This document shows, in pieces, positions 51,431-59,668 of a stretch of 64,000 bases of DNA. The stretch is from Planococcus glaciei (GTDB lineage: Bacteria > Bacillota > Bacilli > Bacillales_A > Planococcaceae): NCBI RefSeq assembly GCF_900099655.1, contig NZ_FNDC01000001.1, positions 605,796 through 669,795 on the forward strand. The letters are read 5' to 3'. Position 1 is the stretch's first letter, and every line of letters begins with the position of its first letter. Made by a program: the position numbers and the translations under genes. The notes under the pieces were generated by a model, which was not told the DNA's origin, did not search any database, and saw only the letters and a program-made list of their open reading frames with translations.

Positions 51431-52654
51431 TTACTTATAGTCATTTTTTGGTCCCTGATCCATCATAACCTCTACCATATTTGAAGATCCCATCGTAAGT
51501 TTAGGTCTATATTCCGAGTTCGGCATGCTGTACAGCTCTATTGGACTGATAATCACACCGTTTTCCGTATTTTGAAGAATTCCGGGCACACAAGTATAGA
51601 TTCTGTCATTATTATTTGCATTTTTGGAGGAGATGGTAACGGAAGTCCCGTTGTGATTATCTATACTCATGGATACCTTGTATCTGTAGAAGGAGCCTGT
51701 TCCATTTGACTGAGCAGAATAAACCACAGGAACCACTGCGAGAATATCATTTGTCAATCTTAATTTAATGATCTCTTTTTTAACTGAGCCACTGTTTCGC
51801 CCAATGTCCCCCATATGTTCCACTGCGCCGTTGCCAAACCGGCTGAGAGGCGGGGTTCCCATCGCCCCAAACATAGCGACATCCACCTGCTTGCCATTCT
51901 TTGTGTAGACTAATGCATATATATCGTAGTCTGTCCCCGTCTTCCAGGATACTGTAGCTGTAATCTCCGGTGTTTTATCAATTATAATCGGCTTTTGACC
52001 TTTAGCGAGATTTATCTTGCCTTTTACTTTTTCAAGGTTTATCGATGAAAACGCATTCTGGCTGCTTTTATTTTTAGGTTCCGTGGAGAGTTTTTCAGGC
52101 TCTTTTGGCTCTGAAGGCTTTACCGACTCCACCGGATCAACTTCCACTCCGTAATTCTTACATAGCCCTTCAAGACCGGAATCAAATCCACGCCAGATTG
52201 ATTTGGCCTTTGTTTGGCCATTCCTTAAGTATAATTCCAATACTACTATTCCATTTTCCTTTGAGAAGTTAGCGGGGATTAACTGGATACTCCTATCACC
52301 GCTGCGTATCTCTGCCTTTAAGTTTTTTACATTTGAAAAACCCGTGTTATTGTCCTCTGTAAGCGTAACAGCTATTTTAGTAATACCTGGAGGAACTTTA
52401 CTCAGATCAAAATCAATCTTATGGACTTTTGTATTCCCCACTTTCACAGAAGGCTTCAGAGTGGCTGCTCCGGAAGAGCTCTCTGGCTGATTATAAAATA
52501 TAATTCCATTGTCTCCCTGGACCTTTTCTAGATCAGTTAAGAGGAAAGCCGTTAAGGAAATATCTATTGCATCAGAAATTTCGTAGCTCACCGTAACATC
52601 ACCTTTTGGGGAATTCAAAGCGGTGTTTGCTCCCATTTGAAGCGGTTGATTCAT
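51431..52654 (-). CDS. Tandem TerD-domain protein, TerA-like
   Basis: 407 residues without signal peptide. The N-terminal TerD-like domain (about 1-170, with AIDISLTAFLL) is joined by a Pro/Glu/Lys linker (about 172-205) to a second TerD-like domain (about 210-400). The second domain has GTDYDIYALVYTKNGK, the calcium-binding region, and EHMGDIGRNSG. It resembles TerA of tellurite/stress clusters. No other ter gene is adjacent. Visibly AT-rich with codon use unlike the neighbouring chromosomal genes, and flanked by two att-like repeats, so horizontal acquisition is likely. Confidence 0.8.
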   Translation of the reverse strand: MNQPLQMGANTALNSPKGDVTVSYEISDAIDISLTAFLLTDLEKVQGDNGIIFYNQPESSSGAATLKPSVKVGNTKVHKIDFDLSKVPPGITKIAVTLTEDNNTGFSNVKNLKAEIRSGDRSIQLIPANFSKENGIVVLELYLRNGQTKAKSIWRGFDSGLEGLCKNYGVEVDPVESVKPSEPKEPEKLSTEPKNKSSQNAFSSINLEKVKGKINLAKGQKPIIIDKTPEITATVSWKTGTDYDIYALVYTKNGKQVDVAMFGAMGTPPLSRFGNGAVEHMGDIGRNSGSVKKEIIKLRLTNDILAVVPVVYSAQSNGTGSFYRYKVSMSIDNHNGTSVTISSKNANNNDRIYTCVPGILQNTENGVIISPIELYSMPNSEYRPKLTMGSSNMVEVMMDQGPKNDYK

Positions 52655-52790
52655 TTAAACCACGCCTTCCTCATTTATGGATTAACTAGGTGTTGTAAAG
52701 TTTCTTTTTATGATTAATTCTCTTTCATTGTAACAAAAATTTACATTTCGTTGGAATATATCTACTTTTATTCAGCAACCAAACTTCAAT

Positions 52791-52818
52791 AAAAAGAAGC
52801 ATTAAATTTCTTTAATGC
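52791..52818 (-). terminator. Hairpin with T-run upstream of the TerA-like gene
   Basis: Minus strand GCATTAAA / TTTAATGC, loop of four, followed by TTCTTTTT. It lies just inside the cassette boundary and may insulate the TerA-like gene from upstream reading. Confidence 0.6.
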
Positions 52819-52851
52819 CCTTCCTTTGCTTCCTTATTTTTAAAACCTCAT

Positions 52852-52869
52852 TTACTTATGATACGGTTC
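52852..52869 (-). repeat. SCC att-like repeat, copy 2 (internal boundary)
   Basis: Minus strand GAACCGTATCATAAGTAA. The similarity to the rlmH copy extends over 28 bases (52843-52870 against 54752-54779) with only three differences. Confidence 0.7.
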
Positions 52870-52940
52870 ACTGTAATGAGTATAAGTGCAGTCTTCTCAT
52901 TAAAAGAAGAATGAACCTTTCTAGTAAACTCTACAAATGA

Positions 52941-52986
52941 AAAAAATCTGCCTCAGACTTCTATGTAAGAAGAAAAAGGCAGATGC
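52941..52986 (-). terminator. Terminator of the DUF1846 gene
   Basis: Minus strand ATCTGCCT / AGGCAGAT with an inner CTTCTT / AGAAG hairpin, followed by a T-run. Confidence 0.85.
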
Positions 52987-52996
52987 TTTCTAAAAT

Positions 52997-54505
52997 CTAA
53001 TTGTAATACAGGTTCTCAGTTGGATATACCGGGTCATTGGTGATGTCGATTCCAAGCTTCTTAAAGGTTTGTTCGTTTTCTCTATTCAATATGACCGTGG
53101 AATGAGCTTGAGTGTCTTTTAAATTTGGCAATTGCTTATAAGCCAGCTCAGAAGTCGGATTGGTGACCGCACTGATTGCCAGCGCAATGAGCACTTCATT
53201 GGCACTTAGTGTCGGGACGCGGCTATTCAAGTCATCGGTTTTCAAACGTTGAATCGTCTGCAGAATCATCGGCGACAACAAATCAATTTCATCGGAAATA
53301 TTGGTCAATTTCTTCAACCCATTCAGAATCGCGGCTGCCGAAGCATCCATCAAAGTGGTCGTGCGACCGGTGATCATCTCGCCATTCGGCAGTTCTAACG
53401 CAATTACGGCTTGTAAATTCGTGCTGTCCATTTGCGCTTGGATTGCTTTCGCATAGTTACGGGCTGGCAATACAGGTGCCCGGTCCTCTTTCTTTAAACC
53501 GGTCTCTTCGAGAATCACTTGCATGTGGCGTACACTGTCTTCATCGGCAAGCCCTTTTTTATAATCGTTCTCAACGACGAAACTGCGCCGAATGATTTCC
53601 TGCTTGGCAGCTTCCTGGACAACGCTATCGTCAGTGATGCCCGATTTCAGGCGATTAACCCCCATATCAGTCGGTGAGCTGTAAACAGAGTCTTTGCCGG
53701 TAATTCTTTCAATAATCCGTTTGATGACAGGAAACGTCTCAATGTCACGATTGTAATTGATCGCTACTTTCCCGTATGCTTCATAGTGATAATTATCAAT
53801 CATATTTACGTCTTTTAAATCGACGGTAGCCGCTTCATAAGCGATGTTTACCGGGTGCTTTAACGGCAAGTTCCAAACTGGAAACGTCTCAAACTTGGCA
53901 TAGCCGACTTCATTTCCTAGTTTATTCTCATGGTACATTTGGTTAAGGCAGGTGGCTAGCTTTCCGCTGCCTGGGCCAGGGGCCGTTACGACCACGATTG
54001 GCTTTGTGGTTTTAATATAAGGATTCGTCGCAAATCCTTCTTCCCCAAGGACCGCGTCCACGTTTGTCGGATAACCTTCGATTTCGCGGTGAATACAGAC
54101 GCTAATTCCGCTTCTCTCAAGCTTTGTCATGAATACTTTGACTGTTGGCTGCCCTTGATAACGAGTAATCAAGACACTGTTGACAGAAATGCCATATGCC
54201 CGATATTCGTCAATTAAGCGCAAGACATCTTGGTCATAAGTGATGCCATAATCTTCACGGACTTTGTTTCGTTCGATGTCTCCAGCGTACACACAGATAA
54301 TGATTTCCGCATTTTCTTTCAGTGTATGCAATAGTTTGATTTTGGCATCTTCATCAAATCCAGGCAAGACACGCTTGGCATGTTTGTCGCCTATCAATTT
54401 TCCGCCAAATTCCAAGTAAAGTTTATCGTACTGCTGCACCCGTTCCAGGATGTAGGCTGATTGTTCCTGCAAATATTTCTCCGAATCAAATCCAATTTTT
54501 TTCAT
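52997..54505 (-). CDS. DUF1846-family protein
   Basis: Cytosolic protein of 502 residues matching DUF1846, a family with crystal structures but no established activity. The opening is [20 protein letters not shown] glycine-rich loop [16 protein letters not shown] (about 173-188) looks like a phosphate-binding site. Length is normal for the family. It is the sole gene of the cassette next to rlmH, bounded by att-like repeats on both sides, with its own terminator. Gene content elsewhere in Firmicutes suggests it is an accessory gene. Confidence 0.88.
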   Translation of the reverse strand: MKKIGFDSEKYLQEQSAYILERVQQYDKLYLEFGGKLIGDKHAKRVLPGFDEDAKIKLLHTLKENAEIIICVYAGDIERNKVREDYGITYDQDVLRLIDEYRAYGISVNSVLITRYQGQPTVKVFMTKLERSGISVCIHREIEGYPTNVDAVLGEEGFATNPYIKTTKPIVVVTAPGPGSGKLATCLNQMYHENKLGNEVGYAKFETFPVWNLPLKHPVNIAYEAATVDLKDVNMIDNYHYEAYGKVAINYNRDIETFPVIKRIIERITGKDSVYSSPTDMGVNRLKSGITDDSVVQEAAKQEIIRRSFVVENDYKKGLADEDSVRHMQVILEETGLKKEDRAPVLPARNYAKAIQAQMDSTNLQAVIALELPNGEMITGRTTTLMDASAAAILNGLKKLTNISDEIDLLSPMILQTIQRLKTDDLNSRVPTLSANEVLIALAISAVTNPTSELAYKQLPNLKDTQAHSTVILNRENEQTFKKLGIDITNDPVYPTENLYYN

Positions 54506-54760
54506 TAATTTCAGTCCCGCCTTCTATGTTTCAAGCTTTCTCTTAACCCGCTAGACAAAAACGCCTTAAGAGAAAATCCTAGCTAAAATTCACCTTTTAC
54601 CATTATAAAGCTTTGAAAAAAAAAGACAAAGAAAACCCAACCTTCTCATTTCAATGATTGAATGATTCTACTAAGCGCAGTGACCTCACTGCCAATGTAT
54701 TCAACCGAAATAACGAAATTTAGAAACGTGTTTAGCACATCCAAACGTCCTAAACCTTAT

Positions 54761-54778
54761 TTACTTATGATAAGGCTC
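54761..54778 (-). repeat. SCC att-like site at the rlmH 3' end, copy 1
   Basis: GAGCCTTATCATAAGTAA encodes the last residues EPYHK and stop of RlmH. It fits the SCC attB pattern GA(A/G)-NNN-TATCATAA(A/G)(T/C)(G/A)A used by Ccr recombinases in staphylococci. Confidence 0.75.
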
Positions 54779-55240
54779 ATTCTTCATTATCCGGAAAGCC
54801 CGGTAAATCTGCTCCACCAAAATCAGCTTCATCAACTGATGGGGAAACGTCATTTTTGAAAACGACAATTTCTCATCTGCCCGCTTCAATACTTCCTCGT
54901 GGAGGCCAAGCGATCCGCCGATGACAAAGACGATCTTGCTGCGGCCGTAGGTCATAAGCGATTCAATGTCTTTCGCCAACCCTTCGGAAGTTTTCATCTT
55001 GCCGTCGATTGCCAGTGCAATGACGTAAGCATCCGGTGAGACTTTTGCCAGGATCCGGTCCGCTTCCTTCTTTTTCACAATCTCCATATCCGCCTCGCTT
55101 AACTGCTCCGGCGCTTTTTCATCCGCTACTTCGATTTCAGCAATTTTTGCGTAGCTTCCAAGCCGCTTCGTATATTCTTCAATCCCGGCTTTCAAATATT
55201 TCTCTTTCAGTTTTCCGACACTGATAATCGAGATATTCAC
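54761..55240 (-). CDS. rlmH: 23S rRNA (pseudouridine1915-N3)-methyltransferase RlmH
   Basis: SPOUT-class methyltransferase of 159 residues (OrfX in staphylococci, YydA in B. subtilis) acting on assembled 70S ribosomes. It opens [19 protein letters not shown]. The trefoil-knot SAM site has [13 protein letters not shown], and the C-terminus is [18 protein letters not shown]. It is intact despite carrying the integration site at its end. Its place after htrC and yyzF matches the B. subtilis order. Confidence 0.97.
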   Translation of the reverse strand: MNISIISVGKLKEKYLKAGIEEYTKRLGSYAKIAEIEVADEKAPEQLSEADMEIVKKKEADRILAKVSPDAYVIALAIDGKMKTSEGLAKDIESLMTYGRSKIVFVIGGSLGLHEEVLKRADEKLSFSKMTFPHQLMKLILVEQIYRAFRIMKNEPYHK

Positions 55241-55275
55241 AACTTATCCCCCTTTACGCTAAATTTACAAACAAG

Positions 55276-55657
55276 TTACCCACAGATGTTATGCACATAT
55301 CCACAGGATTTTCTATATCTTGTGCCCGCTCATTCGTTCGCCACAAGATACAATGCAGCTTCCTCGCAATAATCGCACTTTGTGGATAACTTTTCTTGTT
55401 CTGATAATTCTGTAAGAATAGGATAACTTTTTGTCTCGGCCACGAACATGTCCAAGCCATGCTCCACGTGGGTTTTGCAGCACATTATCTTCATATTTTC
55501 TCATCCTTTCGATTTCCGAATATTCCACACAGTTATGCACAATTTATTCACCTTTATCCACAATCTATTTTAACAGAAGTCAAACCCTCCGGATAGCGAA
55601 GCTTTTGCCGAGCTGTGGATAGTTGGTAACTCTCATTAATCTTAAAAGTTATCCACA
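55276..55657. promoter_or_regulatory. DnaA-box cluster
   Basis: Five exact matches to TTATNCACA occur at 55289-55297, 55381-55389 (reverse), 55533-55541, 55554-55562 and 55649-55657. Four one-mismatch boxes lie at 55276-55284, 55297-55305, 55544-55552 and 55614-55622 (reverse). The cluster spans the region upstream of rlmH, the yyzF gene and its upstream region. I recall that B. subtilis has a chromosomal DnaA-box cluster at yydA (rlmH), which would be the equivalent. A role in DnaA titration or transcriptional control is inferred. Confidence 0.75.
55330..55494 (-). CDS. yyzF: CxxH/CxxC small protein (YyzF family)
   Basis: 54 residues. The motif CCKTH (Cys6-x2-His9) and Cys40-x2-Cys43 (KCDYCEEAA) form a likely zinc-binding knuckle. 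AAAGGATG lies 8 bases before the ATG at 55494. This tiny gene is conserved between htrC and rlmH in Bacillaceae, exactly its position here. Function unknown. One DnaA box lies within its coding sequence. Confidence 0.85.
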   Translation of the reverse strand: MKIMCCKTHVEHGLDMFVAETKSYPILTELSEQEKLSTKCDYCEEAALYLVANE

Positions 55658-55886
55658 TGTCACTTTTCTGCTTTCACGAACGATAGTTATCATTTATTAA
55701 GAGAGACTTCATAAATATTACAATAGCATTACAAAGGGAAATGATAGTTTTCCTCGTAAATCCAATTTTAAATTTTATAGTTTTTCGTCAAGAGGGAAAT
55801 GCTTTTAAAGTATTAAGCAGAACTTTACTCTGTGTTGCTCCAGTAACTTATAAAAGAAAGAGCGGATAGCGGCGAAGGCAAACATA

Positions 55887-55940
55887 CTGTTCCTGTTCCT
55901 GTTCCTGTTCCTGTTCCTGTTCCTGTCCCTGTCCCTGTCC
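55887..55940. repeat. Hexanucleotide tandem repeat, 9 units
   Basis: Six copies of CTGTTC followed by three of CTGTCC, in noncoding DNA between yyzF and the DinB gene. Apart from this repeat and the terminator at 56053, nothing was recognised from 55658 to 56102. The repeat read on the minus strand resembles the Gln/Gly/Glu codon run in htrC. Confidence 0.85.
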
Positions 55941-56052
55941 CTCCATCGCTGCGCTAGCTTCGAGACATGAAAAACCGTTGCATCGATTCCGCGAAAAATG
56001 CTCGTCAGGAGCTGCTTCTTACGGGTTTTCCTTTTGCACTTTTATACTCTCC

Positions 56053-56094
56053 AAAAAAACCACCAAACGCCGCTAAACGTTTGGTGGTCTTTTC
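56053..56094 (-). terminator. Terminator of the DinB-family gene
   Basis: ACCACCAAACG / CGTTTGGTGGT hairpin. On the minus strand it is followed by a T-run. Confidence 0.88.
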
Positions 56095-56102
56095 TCCCTC
56101 TA

Positions 56103-56606
56103 TTAAACTTCCGGTGGCGGTGCCCCCATAGCTGCCCATTCCTCTTTCGCCGGCCCGTACAGCCCCGGCACCTTCAATCCTGCTTGGCGCATCAACACCG
56201 TCATCTGGCCGCGGTGATGAATCTGGTGTGCATACAGCACCTTTAAAACCGTTGCGCCGTTCCACATCTCGCCGTACATGTCATATTCTTCTTTTAAGGT
56301 CTCGTCCGTCCAATTCTCTTTCATCGCCGTCACCATCGATTGATTGGAAAAACGGTATGCTTCCGCAATTTCTTCTGCCGTCTCCGGCACCGGCGTGCCG
56401 AATTTCGCGCTTGAAAATTGAAGGCCCGTATGGCTGACCATTTCATCCAATGTCGTCACCAAATGCCACCCCAAACGCCCGAGTGTCCGGTAGCCATCCG
56501 CTACTTCTTGATTGAGCGATTCATCAGTCAAGGCGTCCAAAATCCGCTGGGTCAATTTCGCTTCCTCGTGCCATTCCGTAAAAAAGTCTTCCAGATTGGT
56601 AAACAT
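56103..56606 (-). CDS. DinB-family (DfsB-like four-helix) protein
   Basis: 167 residues with a four-helix bundle. The three metal-ligand histidines are in GWHLVTTLDEM, and in AHQIHHRGQM. Relatives include mycothiol- or bacillithiol-dependent enzymes as well as DNA-damage-inducible proteins of unknown role. The ATG at 56606 follows GGAGGA. The open frame extends 45 codons upstream without family character. It interrupts the usual htrC-yyzF-rlmH order. Confidence 0.85.
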   Translation of the reverse strand: MFTNLEDFFTEWHEEAKLTQRILDALTDESLNQEVADGYRTLGRLGWHLVTTLDEMVSHTGLQFSSAKFGTPVPETAEEIAEAYRFSNQSMVTAMKENWTDETLKEEYDMYGEMWNGATVLKVLYAHQIHHRGQMTVLMRQAGLKVPGLYGPAKEEWAAMGAPPPEV

Positions 56607-56669
56607 CGTATTCCTCCTGTCATGTCTTTGTTTGTACTTTATTCGTGAAAAAATCCGCTTTTCCTGCAT

Positions 56670-56706
56670 AAAAAAAAACGGATCCAAGAACGGATCCGTT
56701 TTTCTT
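56670..56706 (-). terminator. Terminator of htrC
   Basis: ACGGATCC / GGATCCGT hairpin followed on the minus strand by an eight-base T-run, directly after the stop codon. Confidence 0.92.
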
Positions 56707-57906
56707 TTACAATGCGGAGTTATCAACAAGCTCCAGTTCAAAGTCCATCAATTCGCCGTTCCGGTAAGCTTTGACTGCCAAGGTATCCCCGATTTTCTTT
56801 TCGTTGTATAAGTGCTTCCGCAGTTCGATGATGTCGCCGACCGGTTCGCCGTCCATCTCGACAATCACGTCAAATTGCTGCATGCCTGCTTTAGCCGCTG
56901 CTGAGCCGTCCACAACCGAGTTGACGACTACACCTTCCTTGACGTCTGCCGGAAGGTTCAAGGTCTCTTCACGCTGCGCCTGAGGCACTTGTACCAAGTC
57001 CATTAACGTGATGCCCATTGCTGGACGGATCATTTCGCCGTTTTGTTCAATCGACTCAATCACCGGGAGCGCCGAATTGATCGGAATGGCAAAACCAATT
57101 CCTTCAACCGCATCGGTCGCAATTTTCATCGAGTTGATGCCGATCAATTGCCCTGCCAAATTGACGAGGGCGCCGCCGCTGTTGCCGGGGTTGATGGCCG
57201 CATCTGTCTGCAGCACTTCAGCCTGCCAGTCTTCTGAGCCATTGCCGTCCAAGTCGACTGGAACTGCCCGGTCTGTCCCCGAAACCACGCCGGTCGTGAC
57301 CGAACCTGAAAAATCAAGGCCGAGCGGGTTGCCGATCGCAATAACCGTTTCGCCCCGTTTCAATACGTCCGAATCTCCCAGTTCCGCCACATCCGGTACA
57401 TTGGCATCGTCCATTTCCAGTACCGCAAGATCGGTCCAGATATCGCTGCCAACCAGTGTCGCTTCGACTTTCGTTCCGTCTGACAAGGTCAATTCAATGC
57501 CGCTTGCCCCTTCAATGACGTGGTGGTTCGTCACCACATACGCTTTGCCGCCTTCGTTTTTATAAATGACGCCGGAACCGGTCCCAACTGCCTGTTCCTG
57601 CCCTTGTCCCTGTGACCAGAAATCGTTGGCCGCCTGCAAATTCGTCACACCGACTACTGCATCCGCTGCCTTTTCCACCGCTTCTGTAACATCCGTCGTG
57701 ATTTCAACGGAAGCCGTCGCTGACTGCCGGTCCGTTTCCGCCAGCTGTGTACTGGTAGCCGTGTCATTTTTCGGAGCAAGCCCCGGCACTGAAGAAAACA
57801 ATAGCCACACCAACAACGCGCCAATTGCCACTCCTGCCAGGCCAGCCAGGAATGTGCCTGCGCGGCGCGGTTTCGGCTGTCCTGACGGATTATTGTAATA
57901 TCCCAT
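56707..57906 (-). CDS. htrC: HtrA-like serine protease HtrC (YyxA)
   Basis: Membrane-anchored DegP/HtrA-family protease of 399 residues. One transmembrane helix (about 18-40) is followed by a trypsin-like domain with catalytic His129 (TNHHV), Asp159 (DLAVL) and Ser243 (GNSGG), then a single PDZ domain (about 300-390). The ATG at 57906 was chosen because GAGAGG lies 9 bases upstream and a first ATG abuts it. A terminator separates it from walJ, so it has its own transcription start. Its neighbourhood is conserved with B. subtilis. Confidence 0.95.
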   Translation of the reverse strand: MGYYNNPSGQPKPRRAGTFLAGLAGVAIGALLVWLLFSSVPGLAPKNDTATSTQLAETDRQSATASVEITTDVTEAVEKAADAVVGVTNLQAANDFWSQGQGQEQAVGTGSGVIYKNEGGKAYVVTNHHVIEGASGIELTLSDGTKVEATLVGSDIWTDLAVLEMDDANVPDVAELGDSDVLKRGETVIAIGNPLGLDFSGSVTTGVVSGTDRAVPVDLDGNGSEDWQAEVLQTDAAINPGNSGGALVNLAGQLIGINSMKIATDAVEGIGFAIPINSALPVIESIEQNGEMIRPAMGITLMDLVQVPQAQREETLNLPADVKEGVVVNSVVDGSAAAKAGMQQFDVIVEMDGEPVGDIIELRKHLYNEKKIGDTLAVKAYRNGELMDFELELVDNSAL

Positions 57907-58005
57907 TCGTTTCATCCTCTCTTCGCTCTTCCTATACTCTTATATAGCCTTAGTTTATGAAGGCGAAACAGACAATTCAAGCGGTAAATATGGCGAAAAT
58001 GGAAA

Positions 58006-58042
58006 TAAAAAAACCGGAAGCATCGCTGCTTCCGGTTTTTTC
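58006..58042 (-). terminator. Terminator of the walRKHIJ operon
   Basis: AAAACCGGAAGC / GCTTCCGGTTTT hairpin with a T-run on the minus strand, 3 bases after the walJ stop. Confidence 0.92.
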
Positions 58043-58044
58043 AC

Positions 58045-58833
58045 TCACACAACTACTAATTCTGTCGGCACATTGGCGTCGGTATCCAGTAAATCAACGT
58101 ATTCCCCGACAATGATGCCTTTGGTTTGCAAGGTTTGCTCGACGCTCATGCGCGCCAAGTCTTTCATGTTGTTGTCTTTGCTTAAATGCGACAAGTAGAT
58201 GCGCGTCGGCTTTTCCGCCATGACTTCGCTCATCGCCACTGCTGCATCTTCGTTCGATACGTGTCCGACGTCACTCAGGATGCGCCGTTTGACGGACCAA
58301 GGGTAGCGGCCCATCTGCAGCATGCCGACGTCGTGGTTGCTTTCAAACACAAATGCATCGGATGCCTGGATGATGCCTTTCATCCGGTCGCTGACATAGC
58401 CTGTATCGGTGATCAGCGCCAATTTGCGGCCATTTTCATGGAACACATAAAACATGGGATCGGCTGCATCGTGCGATACGGCAAAAGATTCGATATCGAG
58501 CGAGCCGAAGCTCTTGACCGTATCCATGTCAAAGTGGAAGCGCTGCTCCACAGGAATCGCGCCAACCAGCCCGTCCATGGCCTGCCAGGTTTTCGCATTG
58601 GCATAGATCGGCACTTTGTGTTTCCGTGCCACAATTCCGAGGCCTTTAATATGGTCACTGTGCTCATGCGTCACCAGAATGCCGTCCAGGTTATTCATTT
58701 TTTTGCCGATTGTCGCAAACAGCTCTTCCATTTTTCGTCCGCTGAGCCCTGCATCGACCAAAAACGAATGCTGGTCATTTTCTATATAAATAGCATTGCC
58801 GCTTGAGCCGCTTGCTAATACACTAAACCGCAT
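58045..58833 (-). CDS. walJ: Metallo-beta-lactamase-fold exonuclease WalJ (YycJ)
   Basis: 262 residues. The metal-binding motif THEHSDH (His56, His58, Asp60, His61) and later His residues in VSHDAADP and YLSHLSKDN are present. YycJ homologues act as 5'-3' exonucleases in mismatch repair and influence cell-division coordination. Last gene of the wal operon, 13 bases after walI. Confidence 0.95.
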   Translation of the reverse strand: MRFSVLASGSSGNAIYIENDQHSFLVDAGLSGRKMEELFATIGKKMNNLDGILVTHEHSDHIKGLGIVARKHKVPIYANAKTWQAMDGLVGAIPVEQRFHFDMDTVKSFGSLDIESFAVSHDAADPMFYVFHENGRKLALITDTGYVSDRMKGIIQASDAFVFESNHDVGMLQMGRYPWSVKRRILSDVGHVSNEDAAVAMSEVMAEKPTRIYLSHLSKDNNMKDLARMSVEQTLQTKGIIVGEYVDLLDTDANVPTELVVV

Positions 58834-58846
58834 AATAAAAATCTCC

Positions 58847-59668
58847 TTATTGTGTAACTTCTGCCTGCTCTGTCTTCTTCAGTTCGATGACATCCCCTTT
58901 TACCGCATTCACGAAGAACTCTTCTTCGCTGCCATCTTCAAACGTCGCTTGAATGCGCCATGTCGGAAGGAACATTTGAGTATTTTCCGATACCGTCACG
59001 TATTCCGAATAGCCGAGTTTGGCTGAATCAATTTCCGTATTGGATGGCAGGAATCTTTTCTGATAAAGGTTATGGATGGCCTGGACAGGTGAAATCAGGT
59101 CTTTTTGCTGCTCGCCTTCGACTATATTCTCGAAGATGGCTTGTTCATAATGCGTAATTTCTCCATCGTCGTTCCAGTAAACCGTCAAGTTTCCACTGTC
59201 GCTGTAAAACAAGGGCTCCCCGTTGATTTCCTGAAAAAACATCGCTCTTTTTTCTTGTTCTTCAATCTTCCATAAGCCGTACTGTTTCCCTTCGTAGATG
59301 GTTTCTTCCACGAATTCCTCCAGTGTTTCCGTGCTTATTTTGCCGTCGAGCGCCATAGGTTCCGTAAAGCTGACGGACAATAATTTATCATTTCTCCGGT
59401 TCTCTTTCAAGTCTACACCCGGCACGTCAGTCGCTACAAATGTTTTCATCGTTCCGGTCACATAAGGCAGTTGGCCCGCGGCTTCCGGCAAATTGGAATA
59501 CGTAATGCCCTCCGCTTCCAGTTTTTCTTCATTGGAAGACTCTGTGAGGAAAACCACGCTTTCCGCTTCTTTGTACCGCTCCAAATAAAGAGAATACAAA
59601 AACACATTGAGTATGGCAAAGACAATGATGAAAATGGACTTGGTTTTATTCCAATCCAACTTGTCCAC
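58847..59668 (-). CDS. walI: WalK accessory protein WalI (YycI)
   Basis: 273 residues. One N-terminal transmembrane helix (about 11-30) precedes an extracytoplasmic YycI domain. In B. subtilis, WalI and WalH form a membrane complex with WalK and repress its kinase activity. It overlaps the end of walH by 23 bases. Confidence 0.93.
   Translation of the reverse strand: MDKLDWNKTKSIFIIVFAILNVFLYSLYLERYKEAESVVFLTESSNEEKLEAEGITYSNLPEAAGQLPYVTGTMKTFVATDVPGVDLKENRRNDKLLSVSFTEPMALDGKISTETLEEFVEETIYEGKQYGLWKIEEQEKRAMFFQEINGEPLFYSDSGNLTVYWNDDGEITHYEQAIFENIVEGEQQKDLISPVQAIHNLYQKRFLPSNTEIDSAKLGYSEYVTVSENTQMFLPTWRIQATFEDGSEEEFFVNAVKGDVIELKKTEQAEVTQ

Larger units (their letters stand above)
51091..54778. 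mobile_element. SCC-like integration region at the rlmH 3' end: two small cassettes bounded by att-like direct repeats
   Basis: Three same-orientation copies of the rlmH end sequence occur at 54761-54778, 52852-52869 and 51091-51108. They delimit a 1.9-kb segment with a DUF1846 gene and a 1.8-kb segment with a TerA-like gene. The sequence and position match the attachment-site pattern of staphylococcal cassette chromosomes. No ccr recombinase, mec or restriction genes are present, so the segments would be non-autonomous cassettes or remnants. Both segments look AT-richer than their neighbours. Confidence 0.55.

Noticed and set aside
51431..52654. Complete tellurite-resistance operon
   Set aside because: Only one TerD-type gene is present here; the TerC-family gene at 14536-15285 is far away and unlinked.
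55276..55657. Chromosomal replication origin
   Set aside because: DnaA boxes are present, but dnaA/dnaN and an adjacent AT-rich unwinding region are not, and one box lies inside yyzF; it fits an accessory DnaA-box cluster better.
55887..55940. CRISPR array
   Set aside because: Units are 6 bases with no spacers and no cas genes.
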